This document shows positions 42,096 to 51,002 of a DNA stretch of 64,000 bases, in pieces. A program made the position numbers and the translations under genes. The stretch comes from Cytobacillus gottheilii (lineage in GTDB: Bacteria; Bacillota; Bacilli; Bacillales; Cytobacillaceae). Numbering within the stretch: position 1 is the first letter of the stretch; each line of letters opens with the position of its first letter. The DNA lies in assembly GCF_900166665.1 (NCBI RefSeq), contig NZ_LT800494.1, positions 4,442,383-4,506,382 of the forward strand, written 5' to 3'. The notes under the pieces were generated by a model. It ran no database searches, was not told the origin of the DNA, and was given only the letters and a program-made list of their open reading frames with translations.

Positions 42096-42836
42096 TCATG
42101 CTAAATTACTTACTATTTCCTTTGCCAATTCATCCAGACCCTCATCTTTTTCACCTTCTGTTGGTTTTTCCGCTATATGTATTAAATCATCTTTAAATAC
42201 CGCTCTAAGATCATCTGGCATTTCTTTAACCAAATACTCTAAACACCAATATTTCCATGGTTCATCATCTGTTGTTAAAACAATTTTAATCAGATGGATA
42301 ATATCCTCTGGGTAGGTTAACAGCAGCTGCACAACCTCACGCGCAATCGGCCAATTGATGTCTTGCATCCATTCCATGAGCGCCGGCAGCAAGGGGAGCA
42401 ACTCACTTTTATCCAAATTATTTAATTTAGTCACTCTTTCAATGTCGTGCTTGTGTCTTGGCAAGTAATCATCCAGCAACTGAACCATTTCATTTTCTGT
42501 ATCTCTTTCTGATATAACCCGATAATTAGATGCAACATATTGAAATATATATCTATCTCCAAGTTCTTCAATCACCTGCATTGTTAATAAGGCTCCACTT
42601 TCGTTAAACACTTCCTCCAATTCCAAACCATTAGGAAGGAATTTTTCAGTTTCCCAATTAATCCACTCCCCGTATTTCAAGCTCCATGAAGACAACTCAT
42701 CTTTTAAAGCATCCGAAATAGGCAATTCCTCAAGATCTAAATTACAGCCGCATCTGTTGCACCAAATCGGATCTGCACCAATATCGCCTTCAACCTTAAT
42801 ATCCTTAGTACTTCCTGTTTTACATAAGCAGTTCAT
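42096..42836 (-). CDS. DUF5071 protein with N-terminal zinc-ribbon-like Cys
   Basis: A 246-residue protein of unknown function. The N-terminus has Cys pairs (CLCK...WCNRCGC) that look like a small zinc site, followed by a middle region and a C-terminal DUF5071 domain (LLPRHKHDIERVTKL, WMQDINWPIAREVVQLLL, WKYWCLEYLVKEMP), a HEAT-like helical repeat typical of immunity or DNA-associated proteins of unknown role. ATG 42836 is used because the upstream GTG overlaps the ribosome site. Lies 18 bp after the acetyltransferase gene. Confidence 0.75.
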   Translation of the reverse strand: MNCLCKTGSTKDIKVEGDIGADPIWCNRCGCNLDLEELPISDALKDELSSWSLKYGEWINWETEKFLPNGLELEEVFNESGALLTMQVIEELGDRYIFQYVASNYRVISERDTENEMVQLLDDYLPRHKHDIERVTKLNNLDKSELLPLLPALMEWMQDINWPIAREVVQLLLTYPEDIIHLIKIVLTTDDEPWKYWCLEYLVKEMPDDLRAVFKDDLIHIAEKPTEGEKDEGLDELAKEIVSNLA

Positions 42837-42854
42837 TATTCCACCCACATTCGG

Positions 42855-43310
42855 TCATTGTAGTAATTTGTTAAAAGAAGTCAGAGATAGCTGTTCATTC
42901 ACCCTTATCTCCTCCAGTTTGGAAAATCCATTTTTAGTATAAAATTGAATGGCTGGAGCATTATTTGAGGCAGTTGAGACGCAAATGGTATCTATATTAT
43001 CCATATACGTTTCTATGAAACTTAAAAGTTCCCCAGCAATCCCTTTTTTAAAATATTGAGGATGCACGATTAGCCGATGTATATCTAGTACGTTTTTTTC
43101 CAGTTTCACCGATATGACACCACATAACTTTTTCCCGCAATAATAACCAAAGAATATTTCTCCACACCGCTGCAGTGATTCGACCGTATCTTTTAAAGGA
43201 GGAATATCTTGATAGCCTATAATATAAGCCTCAATGTTATAGGAAGGAATTTGAACATCTAAAACTGCCTTAGCATGTTCAGGATCTGTAATATCAATTT
43301 TCTGTATCAA
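42855..43310 (-). CDS. GNAT family N-acetyltransferase
   Basis: A 151-residue GNAT protein. The core LDIHRLIVHPQYFKKGIAGELLSFIETY (about 80-107) carries the acetyl-CoA binding Q/RxxGxG/A loop, followed by STASNNAPAIQFYTKNGF (conserved Asn and Tyr). Substrate unknown. It starts with TTG, 8 bp after GAGG. First gene of a same-strand run through the NTF2-like gene. Confidence 0.87.
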   Translation of the reverse strand: MIQKIDITDPEHAKAVLDVQIPSYNIEAYIIGYQDIPPLKDTVESLQRCGEIFFGYYCGKKLCGVISVKLEKNVLDIHRLIVHPQYFKKGIAGELLSFIETYMDNIDTICVSTASNNAPAIQFYTKNGFSKLEEIRVNEQLSLTSFNKLLQ

Positions 43311-43497
43311 ATCATTTCCTCGTTCCTGTCATATATATTTTTACACTAAAATAGATCACACCTTTGTGTACCTTACCTAGCACATAGAGAATTACAAATT
43401 TATATTTATTTACTTTATTTTATTGCTTCATCTTCTGGTTATTTCCATTTTATCATGCCAGTTTGTCATTTCAGGAAATATTTTCAAGGAAAATATA

Positions 43498-43535
43498 TAA
43501 AAAAACAGCCCTGCTAGTTTAATAACAAGGCTGTT
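43498..43535 (-). terminator. Terminator of the LmrA/LmrB-like operon
   Basis: ACAGCCTTG...CAGGGCTGT read leftward, then TTTTTTT. Confidence 0.88.
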
Positions 43536-43545
43536 AGTAATTCTA

Positions 43546-45006
43546 TTACATTTGATGTTCAACTTTTACACGTTTAATAAACAGGGAAATGATGAATCCG
43601 ATGATCGCCATAATGATAGCAAAGATGAACGCATCCTGAACTCCTGCAGTAAAGGCAAGAAGCTGATTGACAGGGTTAGCTGGATCTTCAACAGATGTCA
43701 TAAATGACTCTTGACCTGAAGACATAATAGAGATGGCAATGGCCGTTCCAATCGCACCAGCCACCTGCTGCAATGTATTCATAATGGCTGTTCCATCAGG
43801 ATAAAGCTCACGCGGCAGCTGATTTAAGCCGTTTGTTTGAGCAGGCATCATAATCATAGAGATTCCCACCATTGTAACGATGTGAAGACCAATAATAAAT
43901 CCAGAGCTTGTTTCCATTGTAATCGTTGAGAATCCAAACATAGCTCCTGCTAAAATGACAATCCCAATTTTCACTAGCCATTTTGGACCGAACTTATCAA
44001 ATAAACCCCCCATAACTGGAGACAGGATTCCATTAATGATTCCTCCTGGAAGAAGAAGCAATCCTGCTGCAAACGTCGTTAAGGCAAGGGATGTCTGTAA
44101 GTATAATGGTAAAAGGATCATGGTTGATAACATGACCATCATACAAACAAGAATTAACAGCAATCCAATTGTAAACATTGGGTATTTAAACGCTCGTAAA
44201 TCAAGCATCGGCTTTTCCATCTTCGTTTGTCGGATTGAAAATAGAACTAAGGAAATTACCCCAACAATAATGGCAATGATAACCGTTGGACTTCCCCAGC
44301 CGCCGCCTTCACCCGCACTGCTGAATCCAAATACAATTCCGCCAAAACCAAGAGTCGATAGAATAATAGAAAGAAAATCAATTTTTGGTTTTGTTGGAAC
44401 TGCTACATTTTGCATAAAGAATAAGCCAAAAATAAGAGCACCAATTAATAAAGGCAGTGAGAACCAAAAAATCCAATGCCATGTTAAATTATTGATAATA
44501 ATACCTGAAATCGTTGGTCCTACGGCTGGAGCAAACATAATAACCAGACCAATAACACCCATAATACGACCACGTCTATGCGGCGGTATTATTAGTAGCA
44601 TTGTATTAAACATAAGCGGCAGTAATAAAGCTGTCCCGATTGCCTGAACGACACGTGCGATCATTAAAACAGCAAAAGTTGGAGCAATGGCTGCGATCAG
44701 CGTTCCAATAATCGAAGCAATAAGTGATGTGATAAATAACTGCCTTGTTGTAAACCACTGCATAATAAGTCCTGAAACTGGCACTAAAATTCCTAATGTC
44801 AGCAAGTATCCAGTTGTTAACCATTGAGCCGTGGTTTCGTGAATACCAAAGTCTCCAATTAAATTTGTTAACGCCATATTTAACGCTGTTTCACTAAACA
44901 AGCCAATAAAACCTGCTACAACAAATGAGATGATGATCGGCACAACGCGCAAATCACCAATATTGATTTCCCCCGTTTTCACCTGCTGTGTATTACCCAT
45001 TTCCAT
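43546..45006 (-). CDS. DHA2 family MFS drug exporter, LmrB-like
   Basis: A 486-residue exporter with about 14 membrane helices, of the DHA2/EmrB family. Hallmarks: TTAQWLTTGYLLTLGILVPVSGLIMQWFTTRQLF (helices 2-3 and loop motif A) and motif C in helix 5 (GPTISGIII). Cotranscribed behind a TetR gene of the LmrA/YxaF type with an 18-bp gap, the same pairing as B. subtilis lmrA-lmrB, which gives lincomycin/puromycin resistance. The exact substrate is not shown. Confidence 0.9.
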   Translation of the reverse strand: MEMGNTQQVKTGEINIGDLRVVPIIISFVVAGFIGLFSETALNMALTNLIGDFGIHETTAQWLTTGYLLTLGILVPVSGLIMQWFTTRQLFITSLIASIIGTLIAAIAPTFAVLMIARVVQAIGTALLLPLMFNTMLLIIPPHRRGRIMGVIGLVIMFAPAVGPTISGIIINNLTWHWIFWFSLPLLIGALIFGLFFMQNVAVPTKPKIDFLSIILSTLGFGGIVFGFSSAGEGGGWGSPTVIIAIIVGVISLVLFSIRQTKMEKPMLDLRAFKYPMFTIGLLLILVCMMVMLSTMILLPLYLQTSLALTTFAAGLLLLPGGIINGILSPVMGGLFDKFGPKWLVKIGIVILAGAMFGFSTITMETSSGFIIGLHIVTMVGISMIMMPAQTNGLNQLPRELYPDGTAIMNTLQQVAGAIGTAIAISIMSSGQESFMTSVEDPANPVNQLLAFTAGVQDAFIFAIIMAIIGFIISLFIKRVKVEHQM

Positions 45007-45024
45007 TCTGTTTCCCCCTATATG

Positions 45025-45603
45025 TCATTCTTGATTCATTTTTAACAGCAACGACAGCTGCCTTGCGATCCTCCGGATAGGATTCCCATTTTGATACGTG
45101 ATCGACAAAATGCATGCCCCTTCTATCATTGCAGCTATGGTAATTCCTAACTCTTCCGCGTTTTCTCTTCTAAACCCATACTGCATGAGGATCCCAGCAT
45201 ATAGAGTCTGAAAATCTTTGAAAACCATTTCACATGAATAACGAAGCCTCTCATGTGTAAACGCTGTTTCCGATGCGATTAATCCGATTGATAACCCATC
45301 GATACAATCTCTTACATCAAAAATCGCAGCTACATTATCAAGATAATATTCGAATGCCTCTGCTGCTGTATTTTTCCCAGATAAGTCTTTCTCAGCTCCC
45401 TCCAGTACTAGCTTTCTCATCACTGAAATGGCTTCAATGGCAATTTCTTCTTTGCCGTTTGGAAAGTGATAATAAATGGAGCCTTTTGGAGCACCACTTT
45501 CCTCAATGATCTGATTAAGCCCTGTTCCGTTATAGCCTTGACGCTGAAATAAACGAGTAGCAGTTTGCAAGATGATATCCTTTGTATTCTGTTTACCCTT
45601 CAT
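45025..45603 (-). CDS. TetR family regulator, LmrA/YxaF subfamily
   Basis: A 192-residue repressor. The HTH lies at about 5-50 (TRLFQRQGYNGTGLNQIIEESGAPKGSIYYHFPNGKEEI), the characteristic N-terminus of the LmrA/YxaF/AcrR-like group, and the C-terminal domain is the LmrA/YxaF type. It is first in an operon with the MFS exporter. An imperfect palindrome around ACCGGTCTAGA (45625-45640) upstream resembles the LmrA box. ATG 45603 is favoured over GTG 45612 by the GGGGTG spacing. Confidence 0.9.
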   Translation of the reverse strand: MKGKQNTKDIILQTATRLFQRQGYNGTGLNQIIEESGAPKGSIYYHFPNGKEEIAIEAISVMRKLVLEGAEKDLSGKNTAAEAFEYYLDNVAAIFDVRDCIDGLSIGLIASETAFTHERLRYSCEMVFKDFQTLYAGILMQYGFRRENAEELGITIAAMIEGACILSITYQNGNPIRRIARQLSLLLKMNQE

Positions 45604-45620
45604 CCTATTCACCCCAAAAA

Positions 45621-45642
45621 TATAGCAACCGGTCTAGAGTAT
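45621..45642 (-). promoter_or_regulatory. Possible LmrA-type operator
   Basis: TATAGCAACCGGTCTAGAGT: an imperfect inverted repeat around ACCGGT with a TCTAGA arm, 18 bp upstream of the TetR gene. Only partly like the published LmrA box. Confidence 0.35.
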
Positions 45643-45836
45643 GTTAACCAATTATTTTTATAGAGTCAATTGGAGTGCTCGCTTATTTATAAAATCTTTA
45701 CAATGGTCATTTTCTTTTGAATGCAATATTAAATGAGTGTAAGCAGCAGGTTGAAATGTTTAATCGTTTGTGGAAATACGGAGGGCTACAACTGGTAAAA
45801 CAGGAGAGGGCAGAACCATCTAAAAACATTTTGGCT

Positions 45837-46265
45837 CTAACCCTCTATCATACGATCTAATGTTTCTTGTATTTCTTTCTCATAAGGAATGTCCTTTGAG
45901 CTTAAATTTTGTTCATGCACGTAAAAGATCAATATATTTTGCTTTCCATAAGTAAGGAATGAGACTAAATTAAAGGCAGCGGTCTGATCATCAAAATCGT
46001 TCAGTCCTTTTTTCAATGCTTCTTCTGATTTAAACTCAAAAATATATAGCTCTTTAGCATTTAACTTATAGACAGCTGGTTTCACATGATTTAACTTTGA
46101 GCCGAAAACACTCCCTTTTGTACTGTCTGCTTCTTCTAAATTAATTCCATCTTCTATTAAGGCAGCAACGATTTCTTCTTCAGTCAAAAGCGAGCTATCA
46201 TTGGTGTTTTGCGCCTGACAAGAGATCAAGAGCATGACCAAGCATATTATGATTAATTTTTTCAT
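45837..46265 (-). CDS. Hypothetical lipoprotein, 142 aa
   Basis: An exported lipoprotein with signal peptide MKKLIIICLVMLLISC, lipobox LISC. The mature part (about 125 aa) has a mixed alpha/beta pattern: EEEIVAALIEDGINLEEA, KPAVYKLNAKELYIFEFKSEEALKKGLNDF, AFNLVSFLTYGKQNILIFYVHEQN. I recognise no family. The 225-bp interval after it (45613-45836) shows no convincing gene. Confidence 0.75.
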   Translation of the reverse strand: MKKLIIICLVMLLISCQAQNTNDSSLLTEEEIVAALIEDGINLEEADSTKGSVFGSKLNHVKPAVYKLNAKELYIFEFKSEEALKKGLNDFDDQTAAFNLVSFLTYGKQNILIFYVHEQNLSSKDIPYEKEIQETLDRMIEG

Positions 46266-46277
46266 AGATCACCTTTA

Positions 46278-46850
46278 TTAGAATGATTGTGCATCTGTCC
46301 TTATATCCCGCTTTAATAGAGAGTATATGTATAAGTCATCAAATTTCCCGTTTGTATATTCATAGTTTCTCAATAGCCCCTCTTTTATAAAGCCTATTTT
46401 TTCTACCACTTTTTGCGAAGGCTGATTTGCTGGTTCAATTAGTGCTTCAATCCGATTGATGTTCATTTGGTCAAACCCGTAACTGACGACTGCTTTGATT
46501 GCTTCTGCTGCAATTCCCTTGCCCCAATAAGCTTTACTTAATTCAAAACCAATTTCTGTTCGAAAATGCTTTGCAACTCCGTTATGAAAACCGCAGCTTC
46601 CAATAATAATATCTTCTTCCTTTAGAGTAATGCCCCACCTCATACCGGTCTGTTGATCTTGTATGGATTGATACCAAGCGATCTCATCTAACGCATCGTC
46701 TACTGATGTAAAGGGTAATAATCCGTAATATTTCATTACATCCTCATCAGAAAGATAAACTAAAATACTATTCGCATCCTCTGCTGTTATTTTCCTTAAT
46801 CTTAATCTGGGTGTTTCTATTATTGGGAAATGCTCCGCACTGATTTTCAC
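46278..46850 (-). CDS. RimJ/RimL-type N-acetyltransferase
   Basis: A 190-residue GNAT enzyme. Core: ETPRLRLRKITAEDANSILVYLSDEDVMKYYG at the N-terminus, IGFELSKAYWGKGIAAEAIKAVVSYGFDQMNINRIEALIEPANQPSQKVVEKIGFIKEGLLRNYEYTNGKFDDLYIYSLLK, the standard RimJ/RimL layout (acetyl-CoA loop GKGIAAEA). Such enzymes acetylate ribosomal proteins, amino-sugars or antibiotics. The frame opens at 46901, but GTG 46850 follows AAAGGAG at 8 bp and gives the expected start. Confidence 0.88.
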   Translation of the reverse strand: MKISAEHFPIIETPRLRLRKITAEDANSILVYLSDEDVMKYYGLLPFTSVDDALDEIAWYQSIQDQQTGMRWGITLKEEDIIIGSCGFHNGVAKHFRTEIGFELSKAYWGKGIAAEAIKAVVSYGFDQMNINRIEALIEPANQPSQKVVEKIGFIKEGLLRNYEYTNGKFDDLYIYSLLKRDIRTDAQSF

Positions 46851-47030
46851 TGCAAAATCTCCTTTTTCAATGTATGATTTTCCTTTATAGTTTAACACCA
46901 TAAACTTAGCATTAGTTTATTAATTTAAGACAATTTTCAATAGTGAAAATATAAATATTCACTTATAATAATAAATAGATTATCACCAAGTTTTTGCGGC
47001 AAAATTAGAATATTTTGAAGGAGCTAAAAC

Positions 47031-47453
47031 ATGCAAATCTCTAACAAAGTTACGGTGGAAACAACTGTTCACGCACCAATTGAAAAAGTTTGGACGTATT
47101 GGACAGAACCAGACCATATTAAAAACTGGAATAGTGCCTCTGAGGATTGGCACACTCCATTTGCTGAAAACGACCTTCGAGCTGGAGGGAGCTTTGTTTC
47201 CAGAATGGAAGCAAAGGATGGCAGCGCTGGCTTCGACATGGGCGGAGTGTATGATGAAGTGGTGTTACATGAACGAATCTCCTATACAATGGCTGATGGC
47301 AGAACGGTTCAAATACAATTTAAAGAAAACGGAAACGAAACCGAGATCGTTGAGACCTTTGATGCCGAGAGCACTCATCCAGTTGAATTTCAACAGCAAG
47401 GCTGGCAGGCCATTTTAGATAACTTTAAAAACTATGCAGAAGGCAGCAACTAA
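47031..47453 (+). CDS. SRPBCC/AHSA1 domain protein
   Basis: A 140-residue START-like protein: VTVETTVHAPIEKVWTYWTEPDHIKNWNSASEDWHTPFAENDLRAGGSFVSRMEAKDGS is the AHSA1 opening, followed by GVYDEVVLHERISYTMADGR and a C-terminal helix WQAILDNFKNYAEGS. Proteins of this kind bind small hydrophobic ligands or assist chaperones; no specific role is visible. Good RBS GAAGGAG, own terminator. Confidence 0.87.
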   Translation: MQISNKVTVETTVHAPIEKVWTYWTEPDHIKNWNSASEDWHTPFAENDLRAGGSFVSRMEAKDGSAGFDMGGVYDEVVLHERISYTMADGRTVQIQFKENGNETEIVETFDAESTHPVEFQQQGWQAILDNFKNYAEGSN

Positions 47454-47465
47454 TTCTCTACAGGA

Positions 47466-47499
47466 AAAGACTCAATCACCAGATTGAGTCTTTTATTTT
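47466..47499 (+). terminator. Terminator after the SRPBCC gene
   Basis: AAGACTCAATC-acca-GATTGAGTCTT then TTATTTTG. Confidence 0.85.
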
Positions 47500-47519
47500 G
47501 GATCCAAGATTAAAGCATA

Positions 47520-49394
47520 CTAGCCAATCAATTGTTCGTAGAGTTCCTCCCACTGCTGCTCAAGCTTTTCCTTCTCTGCAAACAATTGCTGCAGAAGCTC
47601 TAAATCCTGAACTTCTGCCAGCCTTTCTTCTAGCCCAGAAATTTTCTTCTCTACTTCTTCTAACACCTCTTCCAGATCTCTAGGCTGTAAATCCTTCTGT
47701 TTAGGTGATCTTAGTCTGGCTGGAGCAGCTTTCTTCTTCTCTTCTGCTCCTGGCTGAAGACGGCTTGTTCTTTCAAACATTTTCTGTTTAGCCCATTGAT
47801 AATTCCCGTCAAATCCATGAACTTTCTTCGATTCAATCCAATAGATCCTATCGAACAGCTTATTCAAAAAGTAACGGTCATGCGAAACGGCTAGGATCGT
47901 CCCCTTATAACTTTCTAAAGATTCTTCTAACACTTCACGAGAGTCAATATCAAGATGGTTTGTTGGCTCATCCAAAACCAGAACATTCGTATCCTGGTAC
48001 ATCAGCTGAGCTAAGCGAAGTCTCATTCGCTCTCCCCCGCTCAACTGGGAAACCTTGCGGAAAACCATATGACCATAAAATAAAAATCCTGCTAATATCT
48101 GTCTCGCCTCACCTTCTGTCACTCTTACCTCGTTGCGGAATACATCCATAACGGTTTCATCTGCAATATCAGAAAAAATATGCTGTGATAGATAACCAAA
48201 TTTCACGTTGCTACCGATCTTCACTTCTCCTGCATCTGCTTCCATTTGACCAAGTATCATCTTGATCAAAGTAGATTTCCCCGTTCCATTTTCTCCAATA
48301 ATAGCCGTTCGATCCTGGTATGAAATATGCAAATTGACATGACTAAAAAGCAACTGTTCTCCAAATGTTTTCGATACCTCTTTAAGACTGATTACATCCT
48401 TTCCGCTGCGACCAGAAGAGTCCATATCAAGGTTCATTTTCTTGCGATTTAACACTGGTCGGTTCAATTTTTCCATTCTTTCCAAGGCTCTTTCCATATT
48501 CCTCGCCCGCTTATGCAGCCCTTCATTTGGGGGATTTGCACGGTTTGCCCACTCTCTGAGCCGCTTAATCGCTTCTTTCATCTTCTTTATTTTCTTTTGC
48601 TGTTCTTCATAAGCGTGAAACTCCTGCAGCAGCTGTTCTTCCTTCTTCACTATATAATCAGAAAAGTTTGTTGGATAAGATTGAATCTCTCCATCCTCTA
48701 AATCTAAAATTTTATTAACGACTTCATCTAGAAAATATCGGTCATGGGAGACCACCACAATTGTCCCGCTATAGTCTTTGAGAAAATGCCCAAGCCATTC
48801 GACTGCCATTAAATCCAAGTGATTAGTCGGTTCATCTAAAATTAAAAAGTCCGGCTTTTTAAGCAGCATCAAGGCTAAACCAATCTTTGTTTTTTCTCCT
48901 CCGCTCAAGGAAGCAAATAACTTTTCCAGCAGATTCGAAATCTGAAGGCCGTTGACGATTTTATCGATATTTGCCTCCACTTCATACCCTCCTGCTAACA
49001 TGAATTCATCCTGCAGCTGGCCGTAATCTTGGATCAGCTTTTCTAACCTTTCACTGTTAGCTGGTGTACTCATTTCCACTTCGAGTTCCTTCAATCGATC
49101 TTCTAACTGAAAAAGACTTGAGAAGGCCGTCTTTAATACTTCCTTCGTTGTTAATTCCTTTGGAAATTCAGGGATTTGTGCCAAGTATCCAATTTGGGAA
49201 CCTTTTCTCCAATGGATTTGCCCATGATCGGGGGCCTCTTCACCAGATAATAATTTTAATAATGTCGTCTTTCCGCTTCCATTTCTGCCAACTAAGCCGA
49301 CCCGTTCCTGATCTTGAATTTCAAAAGATATATGTTCAAAAATGACGCTTCCGCCATACATTTTGCTAACTCCATTTACACTGCATGCAATCAT
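47520..49394 (-). CDS. ABC-F family ATPase, probable ribosome-protection type
   Basis: A 624-residue protein with two ATPase domains. Walker A 1 GLVGRNGSGKTTLLKL (about 34-49), signature LSGGEKTKIGLALML, Walker B FLILDEPTNHLD; second Walker A IIGENGTGKSTLIKMIL (about 365-381), signature LSGGERMRLRLAQL and Walker B VLVLDEPTNHLD. The linker (about 255-330) carries the arm that enters the ribosome (KKMKEAIKRLREWANRAN..), and a C-terminal coiled coil with Glu/Lys follows (about 565-624). ABC-F proteins of this size relieve antibiotic inhibition or assist translation factors. The 300-nt leader with a peptide and two terminators (see attenuator) argues for a drug-inducible resistance type, close to VmlR/Vga; closer assignment would be a guess. 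Confidence 0.9.
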   Translation of the reverse strand: MIACSVNGVSKMYGGSVIFEHISFEIQDQERVGLVGRNGSGKTTLLKLLSGEEAPDHGQIHWRKGSQIGYLAQIPEFPKELTTKEVLKTAFSSLFQLEDRLKELEVEMSTPANSERLEKLIQDYGQLQDEFMLAGGYEVEANIDKIVNGLQISNLLEKLFASLSGGEKTKIGLALMLLKKPDFLILDEPTNHLDLMAVEWLGHFLKDYSGTIVVVSHDRYFLDEVVNKILDLEDGEIQSYPTNFSDYIVKKEEQLLQEFHAYEEQQKKIKKMKEAIKRLREWANRANPPNEGLHKRARNMERALERMEKLNRPVLNRKKMNLDMDSSGRSGKDVISLKEVSKTFGEQLLFSHVNLHISYQDRTAIIGENGTGKSTLIKMILGQMEADAGEVKIGSNVKFGYLSQHIFSDIADETVMDVFRNEVRVTEGEARQILAGFLFYGHMVFRKVSQLSGGERMRLRLAQLMYQDTNVLVLDEPTNHLDIDSREVLEESLESYKGTILAVSHDRYFLNKLFDRIYWIESKKVHGFDGNYQWAKQKMFERTSRLQPGAEEKKKAAPARLRSPKQKDLQPRDLEEVLEEVEKKISGLEERLAEVQDLELLQQLFAEKEKLEQQWEELYEQLIG

Positions 49395-49412
49395 CCTATT
49401 TCCTCCTTAAAT

Positions 49413-49672
49413 AACAAAAATCCATGGGTACAGAAAACACCCATGGATCTCAGACAAATATTTTATACAGAAAAAAGAGGAGCATGAAACGCCCCTCTTT
49501 TGCCAGTTATATATAGTGGGTTAGAGATGTTTTCACTGTTTTAGCTTGCTATTAAGTTGTTAAAAATGGACAGACGTGTCCCGTTAACAACTTCAACAGC
49601 AAATTTTGCACGGTTAAAATACAAAAACTCATTCCAAAAACCGCACACTAAAACAGCTTGATTCAACATCAT
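49413..49672 (-). promoter_or_regulatory. Antibiotic-type attenuator leader of the ABC-F gene
   Basis: Leader between promoter and gene, about 300 nt. It contains a 43-residue peptide gene, then AGAGGGGC...GCTCCTCT + TTTTTT (49471-49502), then ATCCATGGGT...ACCCATGGAT + TTTTTG (49413-49450), then the ABC-F RBS. A further palindrome GTTGTTAA...TTAACAAC lies in the distal part of the leader peptide gene and could be an alternative fold. This layout suits ribosome-stalling control of read-through. Confidence 0.8.
49541..49672 (-). CDS. Leader peptide of the ABC-F attenuator
   Basis: A 43-residue open frame read leftward from two adjacent ATGs (49672 and 49669), preceded by GGAGGTGGGG. It starts MMLNQAVLVCGFWNEFLYFN and ends ...IFNNLIAS. 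It is hydrophobic and aromatic-rich and resembles no protein I know. It ends about 40 nt before the first leader terminator, as expected when stalled ribosomes switch the RNA fold. Short size and lack of similarity mean coding rests on position and RBS. Confidence 0.7.
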   Translation of the reverse strand: MMLNQAVLVCGFWNEFLYFNRAKFAVEVVNGTRLSIFNNLIAS

Positions 49673-49704
49673 TCCCCACCTCCGTTCAAAATAGAATTAT
49701 TACT

Positions 49705-49733
49705 ATTATAATAAATCCTCTACCATTTTTCAA
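49705..49733 (-). promoter_or_regulatory. Sigma-A promoter of the ABC-F leader
   Basis: Read leftward: TTGAAA (49728-49733), 17-bp spacer, TATAAT (49705-49710). Start of transcription expected near 49698, about 15 bp before the leader-peptide RBS. Confidence 0.8.
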
Positions 49734-49791
49734 ACTTTTCTCTAAATTAACAATCGACAAAATGCGGGACATTTCGGGGAATTTTGAGGCA

Positions 49792-50355
49792 TCACAGTGA
49801 CCGGTCAGACCGGGCTGACCATCGCTCCCTGCTCAACACCATATTCAAGGAATCAATCCATTTTCCTTCAAATTCCAGATCATTTCGATCAATACTCTCC
49901 AGTACAAATCCAGCCTTTTCGTACACTTTCTTTGCTCTCGGATTAAAATCAAATACACTCAAGGTAATTTGATTTAAATTAGTATTCTGGAATACATAAT
50001 CAATCAATAACTGAGTGGCTTCAGATCCCATTCCACGGTTTCTCCCTCTTGGACCGATCAGAATCCTAAAATTCATACTATGATTCTTATCATTATATAA
50101 ATTGATAACTGCTTCCCCTACTGTAATATTTAGAGTCCTATCCACAATGGCAAGATCAAGCCGGTCCTTCTGTTCATTCCTAGTGTTATACCACTCTATG
50201 ACTGCATCTCTGTCGTAATCCGCACTGCTCCCTGTCAGCTTTAAAACTTCAGGATCCTTTAGACACTCTTCAATAGATGGAAAGTCATCCAGATTAAATG
50301 GCCTTAAGATGACTGCCTCACCTATAATAGTTGGTTTTATGCTCAAATCCACCAC
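49792..50355 (-). CDS. GNAT family N-acetyltransferase
   Basis: A 187-residue RimJ/RimL-like acetyltransferase: AVILRPFNLDDFPSIEECLKDPEVLKLTG, MNFRILIGPRGRNRGMGSEATQLLIDYVFQNTNLNQITLSVFDFNPRAKKVYEKAGFVLE. The pyrophosphate loop is GRNRGMGSEA (about 108-117). Substrate unknown. Several GTG codons occur at the start; GTG 50355 is favoured by AGGAG 8 bp before it. It is followed by 50387-50974 on the same strand (gap about 31 bp). Confidence 0.88.
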   Translation of the reverse strand: MVDLSIKPTIIGEAVILRPFNLDDFPSIEECLKDPEVLKLTGSSADYDRDAVIEWYNTRNEQKDRLDLAIVDRTLNITVGEAVINLYNDKNHSMNFRILIGPRGRNRGMGSEATQLLIDYVFQNTNLNQITLSVFDFNPRAKKVYEKAGFVLESIDRNDLEFEGKWIDSLNMVLSRERWSARSDRSL

Positions 50356-50386
50356 ATGAATCACTCCTGTATTTAAAAGATTATTG

Positions 50387-50974
50387 CTAATCCTCCCAAA
50401 TCGAATTTAGATGATACACAAATAACTCATATATTCTTTCTTGGTTCATTCGTTCTTTTTCCATTAAAGCATGTATTGCGATTCCATCAACTAATGCATA
50501 CAACCGTTCAATTTCCAGATCGATATTTAAGTCTTTACGCAGCAGTTTTAACTGATCCATTGATCGAATAAGCTTGGCCATTCCCTGATAGATCCCATCA
50601 TGTGGAAGATCCATATTCACTTGCTTATGTCTTGCGTAGCTTATAAATGTGAACCACACTTCCATTTCAGCCAGTGTTTCGGAATTTGTTGGGACAAGTT
50701 GCATTAGGATTTGCAACATCATCTCTTTTGGAGGTAATTCTTTTAAGGCTATTTTTTCTATTCGCTCTGTCGCACGTTCCATAACAAGCTTCATCGCAAA
50801 TTCAAGCAGTTCATCTTGAGTGGAGAAATAGTGACGTAATGCTCCTAATGAGAGCCCTGCTTCTTTTGCTATATTCCGGACTGTTGCTCCTTCCATTCCC
50901 TGTTCAAGAATAACCCTCCATGACGCTTCAGCAATTTGGTTTTTTCTTAGATTATGATCAACTATTTTTGGCAT
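50387..50974 (-). CDS. pksA: TetR family regulator, PksA-like
   Basis: A 195-residue TetR repressor: MPKIVDHNLRKNQIAEASWRVILEQGMEGATVRNIAKEAGLSLGALRHYFSTQDELLEFAM is the HTH and first helices, closely like B. subtilis PksA. It is divergent from a YmcC-like gene, as in B. subtilis where pksA and ymcC are neighbours. Two TAATAC-N4-GTATTA operators lie in the shared 107-bp region, so both genes are probably under its control. Confidence 0.88.
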   Translation of the reverse strand: MPKIVDHNLRKNQIAEASWRVILEQGMEGATVRNIAKEAGLSLGALRHYFSTQDELLEFAMKLVMERATERIEKIALKELPPKEMMLQILMQLVPTNSETLAEMEVWFTFISYARHKQVNMDLPHDGIYQGMAKLIRSMDQLKLLRKDLNIDLEIERLYALVDGIAIHALMEKERMNQERIYELFVYHLNSIWED

Positions 50975-51002
50975 AGTTTTATTTTATCATAAATTGTTTT
51001 TA

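Noticed and set aside
43955-44647. 230-codon plus-strand open frame
   Set aside because: It is the antisense of the LmrB-like exporter, with no RBS and a composition mirroring the membrane-protein codons.
45733-45857. Short plus-strand frame starting ATGTTTAATCG
   Set aside because: No RBS, and it overlaps the end of the lipoprotein gene in antisense.
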